From: Phragmites australis
Taxonomy: Eukaryota; Streptophyta; Magnoliopsida; Poales; Poaceae
DNA length: 64,000 nucleotides
NCBI RefSeq assembly: GCF_958298935.1
Contig: NC_084923.1
Span: forward strand, 1,428,501 to 1,492,500
Direction of reading: 5' to 3'
Shown: one piece after another, positions 61,201-64,000 of the stretch
Position numbering within the stretch: position 1 is the stretch's first letter
Layout of the letters: every line of letters begins with the position of its first letter
The notes under the pieces: model-generated
The model's database searches: none
What the model saw: the letters and a program-made list of their open reading frames with translations, nothing else
What the model was told of the DNA's origin: nothing
Made by a program: the position numbers and the translations under genes

Positions 61201-61425
61201 TAAAGAAAGACCGAAACGGACATGGATGGGTGGGGGCGGGTACCTGCCGCTGGCGAACTCGTAGAGCTTGCCGCGCGGGGAGAAGACGACGAGGGCAACC
61301 TCGGCGTCGCAGAGGACGGAGAGCTCGAAGGCCTTCTTTAGCAGCCCGTTGCGGCGCTTGGAGAAGGTCACCTGCCGGCTGGTCGGGTTCTCTATCCGCT
61401 TCATCTGCGTCTTCCCCCGTACCAT
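43211..61425 (-). CDS. SOC1-clade MADS-box transcription factor (OsMADS50/ZmMADS1-like)
   Basis: Seven exons fit exactly: 61425-61244, 44788-44710, 44126-44065, 43981-43882, 43778-43737, 43634-43593 and 43393-43211, giving 690 nt (229 aa). Lengths 182/79/62/100/42/42 are the classic MIKC pattern. Residues 1-60 are the MADS domain ([20 protein letters not shown] to [13 protein letters not shown]), which binds CArG boxes. The I region and K-box coiled coil follow (about 88-180, [40 protein letters not shown]). The C-terminus has the SOC1 motif [13 protein letters not shown]. In rice and maize this gene promotes flowering; that role is inferred by orthology. KCKNQP and the C-terminus resemble OsMADS50 more than OsMADS56. 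Intron 1 (44789-61243) is 16,455 bp and contains a LINE and a CACTA element. All exons are intact. Confidence 0.95.
44789..45951. other. MADS intron 1, distal part
   Basis: AT-rich intron DNA next to exon 2. No repeat ends or coding blocks were recognised. Confidence 0.5.
45955..46735. mobile_element. Non-autonomous CACTA element (781 bp) with 3-bp target duplication
   Basis: The left end is CACTACCACAGAAACAAC. The right end, reversed, is CACTACCACATATCATGC. Both sides carry ATG (45952-45954 and 46736-46738), the 3-bp duplication expected for CACTA. Subterminal ACGGTT-type motifs recur in both orientations (GACGGTTACTT, CAGACGGTTGAC, GAGACGGTTTTAG, AAGCGGTTGTG). The interior has phrases common in grass CACTA elements (CATAAAATATTCATACGAAG). 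No transposase ORF. It lies in intron 1 of the MADS gene. Confidence 0.85.
46739..50300. other. MADS intron 1, middle part without recognisable features
   Basis: About 3.5 kb of AT-rich DNA with no domain-bearing ORF, LTR or clear inverted ends. ORFs at 49200-49650 are short and have no recognisable relatives. Confidence 0.4.
50400..53330 (-). pseudogene. LINE ORF2: endonuclease and reverse transcriptase (broken)
   Basis: From right to left the minus strand gives an APE-type endonuclease start ([14 protein letters not shown] near 53290, then [14 protein letters not shown] with the catalytic Glu near 53200, and [18 protein letters not shown] near 52980). Reverse transcriptase follows: [37 protein letters not shown] and [17 protein letters not shown] (52180-51630), a frame change into [15 protein letters not shown] (about 51570), [15 protein letters not shown] (about 51390), and the catalytic [12 protein letters not shown] (about 51265). 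The thumb and C-terminal part, [17 protein letters not shown] and [12 protein letters not shown], run to 50550. At least three frame changes are needed. Confidence 0.9.
53990..56290 (-). pseudogene. LINE ORF1: zinc-knuckle / DUF4283-like protein (broken)
   Basis: The minus strand at 55960-55690 has [17 protein letters not shown] and [14 protein letters not shown]. The second is a perfect CCHC zinc knuckle (C-x2-C-x4-H-x4-C); the first has its last Cys changed. Downstream (55443-55126) lies a block like the DUF4283 region of plant LINE ORF1: VEQ-type helix, then [20 protein letters not shown] and [13 protein letters not shown]. These proteins bind RNA in the LINE particle. The frame is broken several times; the part 55000-54000 has no recognisable domain. 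Confidence 0.75.
56451..59328. other. MADS intron 1, part between LINE and MITE
   Basis: AT-rich intron DNA. From 56460 to 56950 the composition is pyrimidine-rich and may still belong to the LINE leader. A 17-bp phrase (ACAGTTGAAAGAAAATATG and a one-base variant) occurs twice at about 58918 and 58979. No coding block was recognised. Confidence 0.4.
59332..59613. mobile_element. hAT-like MITE with TTTGGCAGGG inverted ends
   Basis: CGTTTGGCAGGG at 59339-59350 faces CCCTGCCAAATGG at 59594-59606; the inverted match continues inward at GGATTCT/AGAATCC. The outer ends GTCTC and GGGTC agree poorly and no 8-bp duplication was found. Length and end motif fit grass hAT MITEs. Confidence 0.6.
59614..61243. 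other. MADS intron 1, proximal part next to exon 1
   Basis: AT-rich sequence with one small inverted-repeat cluster at 60288-60368 (separate entry). The proximal part of intron 1 often holds regulatory sites in SOC1-type genes, but no specific motif can be named from sequence alone. Confidence 0.4.
60288..60368. repeat. Perfect 22-bp inverted repeat (hairpin) in MADS intron 1
   Basis: CATTATGATGATTGAACCAA plus TG at 60302-60323 is the exact reverse complement of 60347-60368, with a 23-nt loop. AACTAGCATTGGTTCA occurs directly twice (60288-60303 and 60341-60356), and the left copy also pairs with TGAACCAATG at 60314-60323. The structure could fold in two ways. Confidence 0.9.
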
Positions 61426-62990
61426 CTTGGAACCACCCGCTTCCTCCAATCGCAGCAGCCGGAAACCAACTCCTCCGTCCTCCTCTCCGATCCACTGCCG
61501 ACGGCTCGCGCGGCTGGGAGGACAGAACGAAGGTTTTATTATCCGAATTGGGGCGGCGGGTGAGGCAAAAAGTGGAAAACGCAAATGGGATCTGGGGGGA
61601 AAAGGAGACTCACCAAAAATGGCAAGGGGGGAGATGGTGGGAGGAGATACAAGGGGCCGCGTAGGGTTTGGCCGTAGCCGCTGCTCCCCGCCCGCCCGCC
61701 CTCTTTCTCTCCTTCTCTCCTCTCCTCGGCTTTCCTTTTCCGTCCCTGCCGCCGTGTTGTTGCCGTGACGCGCCTGTTGTTACGAGCGAGCGAGGTGGGG
61801 GCCGGCGGGAGAGGCAAGGGAAACGGAAAGGAGAGGAGGGGTGCCCGCTGCCGTTTTATGTGCAGGCGGGCGACAGGTGGGAGAGCCGAGAGGAAGGGGG
61901 CGAAAGCGAGCCCGCATTTCCCATCCGAGGAAAACTATCGCCCCCGCCATTGGCTGGATGCGCACTGTCTGTCTCTTTTCGGGAAGGTGCCGCCGGGGGC
62001 ATTAAAGCTGATGATGCCTGATGCCACTTTTGCGTGTAAGCCCCCGTAACAGGTCGCTATTTACACGACGTGTGAGAGACCGGGAGGAATGGAATGGAGG
62101 GGGGACGACGGTCGCGCGGAGCATCAACGGATATTTGTATATTTATATTACGGTAGTATAATTTAATTAATTAGTTATTTTAAAATAATTAATTAGTTGA
62201 TTGAATTAAATTAAAATGAGCTTATATATCGTTTCACGTCCATACCTAGGCCTCACCACCGGCCGGATGTGCAGCCCTGATCCTGTGCTTGTGACCGTTC
62301 TGCACATTTATTCCTCATCCAACAGATATTGGTTGCTGCTTTGGTGACGTAAATACTCTACACCACACCAGCACCACTGTGTTTACCGGATGAGCGAGCA
62401 CCGCCAGAATCACCTTTTAAGATCGTCCCCGGATCACGAAAGCTACTCTGCCGTTGAATTGTCTGGCCAGTAAAAGAGGAATGAAAAGGTAAAGGATGGA
62501 TCCATTTTCCTTTGTTTCAGCATCTTCAATCGATCTCTATCTCACTCGCTATCGCTATATTTAGCTATTGAGCTAAAAAATCGACTCCAATTGACTCTGT
62601 ACCCCGCTCGTCATCTGTAGGTGTATATAATAAGGAGTTTCCCTACACGGAGAGTCTGTATAAAGGAGTACCAACTGGTGATAGATATTTTTTCAAATAT
62701 TGTGGCTCTATCGCACGACCAAGCAAGGCTCTTGCAACCATCCCCTGGTCGTAGAGGTAAGCTCGTAGGGTATATATTTCATCATAACCTCTCAAGTTAC
62801 ATTAAATGCTATCTATTCAACTCCAGCGAACGAAGTCTCGGCTGGTGTAAATGGACAGTATCTCGTCTCATAGCATTAAATGCTATGCGATGTCGTTACA
62901 GACAGACATTGACGCTGCACGGTAGATGGGACAACGTCGCAGGCGGGCATGCGGCGTGGGGCGACGGGACATGGTAGGCCAGCCGACCAG
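61426..62990. promoter_or_regulatory. Leader and promoter side of the MADS gene
   Basis: The 400 bp upstream of the start codon (61426-61850) is GC-rich with polypyrimidine/polypurine runs, as expected for a grass 5' leader. A donor-like GGTGAGTC on the minus strand at about 61612-61619 raises the possibility of a leader intron. Further upstream DNA is ordinary apart from the A/T palindrome at 62165-62198. The TSS cannot be fixed. Confidence 0.45.
62165..62198. repeat. A/T palindrome upstream of the MADS gene
   Basis: Centred on TATTTTAAAATA (62176-62187), pairing extends to 17 bp on each side with three mismatches. It includes two ATTAATTAG-like words. Confidence 0.75.
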
Positions 62991-64000
62991 TGAAAGGTCT
63001 GCATACCTACCTTAGCTAGGGACATTTGGTTTCATCAAAGTTAGACCGGTCACGTTGTTGGCACGATCTGTTTGTATGTACATCACTCCTGCTACATAAA
63101 CAGGGGAGGGTCAGGCTTATAAGAAGGGAGAAACACATCTGTAAACAATTTCATACAATCCATAAAACAATAACATGATATAGGGTTGTTATCTCATGAG
63201 AGGCCTGAACCTGGATAACCTAGTGCTCTTGGGTTCATACACACACATCAAACACGTCGATCATGGACCCATCGCCTGGTATAACTCTCGATAATTGGCA
63301 CGCCAGGTAGGGGGCGTGTTTTCGCGTTTCGGTAAATGCTGATAACTTGATTGGGCTACCCATGGCCGAACCCACAGCAACCGCTGAGTCCCGCTCTAAG
63401 GACTTCAGTCGTCATGAGGTGTTCATCATGGGGTACGACCCAGATGATTTTGGTATGCTCCAAGTATGGGACACTGAATTGGAGTTTAAAGGCTCCGATA
63501 CTTAAGGTGAAGTTTGCATGGTTGACCATGCAGCACGGGACAGTAGAAGCCATCGTGCTTCGGGTACTGCCAATGAGCCCTAAGCCTTGTGCCTAGAGGG
63601 AAACTAATCTAGCACCAAACAGGGAGGCGCTTCGATACAGCCCCAACAACTATAGTGTCATCAAGAGGAACTCCCGCATAGGGTGCAGTCTGTGGCGACA
63701 TCGTCACCTAGCCTGTCACGCCATGTGGGCGCTGGGGGCTACCCTCCTCGCGATATGTCATCGCTCCTCTCTCGCCAGCTACGAGTCCATGACACCCATA
63801 CAAAATCTGCAGATGGTGTGAATGCTTATTAGCCACCCGCCAGTAGTTGTATCGAAGGGTTTGCCAATAGCCCCTGGCTGCACGACCTCGCCCTCCTGGT
63901 TGAGACTGCTCAACGCCAAACCATGGAGGCAAACTCCACGTCTATCGCAATGGATGGTGAAGGTCGTGATCACCAAGACCCGCAAGCGGCCTCACGGTAG
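62990..64000 (+). mobile_element. 5' end of an LTR retrotransposon, probably Ty3/gypsy, cut by the window edge
   Basis: The sequence ending near 63290 is LTR-like (TATATAGG/TTATAAGAAGGG leader words, polyadenylation-like AATCCATAAAACAATAACA). It is followed by TTGGCACGCCAGGTAGGGGG at about 63296-63315, which fits the primer-binding site and leader of grass gypsy elements of the Tat/Athila side (TTGGCGCCAGGTAGGGG). A gag-like start ATGGCCGAACCCACAGCAAC follows at 63362, soon disrupted. The LTR start (near 62990 or earlier) is not determined. No gag domain can be verified before the window ends. Confidence 0.6.

Noticed and set aside
61072..61584. Single-exon MADS protein of about 170 aa reading through 61244
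   Set aside because: The reading past the donor at 61243 has no I or K domain. The spliced exons at 44788-43211 restore the full MIKC protein in phase.

Overview
This is a piece of a plant nuclear genome, almost certainly a grass (Poaceae). Genes are interrupted by GT-AG introns, two products carry plastid transit peptides, and the intergenic space is filled with grass-type transposons (Ty3/gypsy, Ty1/copia, a LINE, CACTA, hAT, Mutator-like, Stowaway and other MITEs). The first MADS exon ends in FASGS as I recall for maize ZmMADS1, which suggests a PACMAD grass. The species cannot be named from the sequence.

Four intact host genes can be built exon by exon, all on the minus strand: plastid ribosomal protein L11 (12638-14147, 4 exons, 216 aa), a PsbP-like thylakoid-lumen protein of the PPL1 type (14888-17068, 7 exons, 242 aa), a DMR6-like 2-oxoglutarate/Fe(II) dioxygenase (18023-21203, 3 exons, 336 aa), and a SOC1-clade MADS-box gene matching OsMADS50/ZmMADS1 (43211-61425, 7 exons, 229 aa). 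From memory, rice chromosome 3 has L11, the dioxygenase and OsMADS50 close together, so the window looks collinear with that segment. The MADS gene has a first intron of 16,455 bp that holds a 6-kb LINE and a CACTA element.

Broken genes: four consecutive exons of a DEAD-box RNA helicase (RH10/DDX47 type) lie on the plus strand at 6569-11631 with frameshifts and a stop. An F-box/DUF295 gene at 36636-37871 keeps one frame for 412 codons but has two in-frame stops. A receptor-kinase fragment sits inside CACTA-like repeats at 7545-7700.

Layout: 1-2160 anonymous; 2160-4672 gypsy remnant; 4672-5225 a striking inverted array of 10-11 bp A/T-tract units; 6569-12112 helicase pseudogene loaded with CACTA-like, hAT and Mutator-like insertions; 12638-21203 three housekeeping/defence genes; 22391-24034 a tandem duplication split by a deleted copia element; 24600-36000 MITEs, hAT elements and a copia gag relic; 36636-37871 F-box pseudogene; 38652-42747 degenerate copia element; 43211-61425 MADS gene with its giant intron; about 62990 to the end, the 5' end of another LTR retrotransposon.

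There is no functional operon-like logic here: L11 serves plastid translation, PPL1 photosystem II repair, the dioxygenase flavonoid/salicylate metabolism, and the MADS gene flowering time. I did not find a demonstrably new biological system. The least explained structure is the helically phased, inverted A/T-tract array at 4672-5225.
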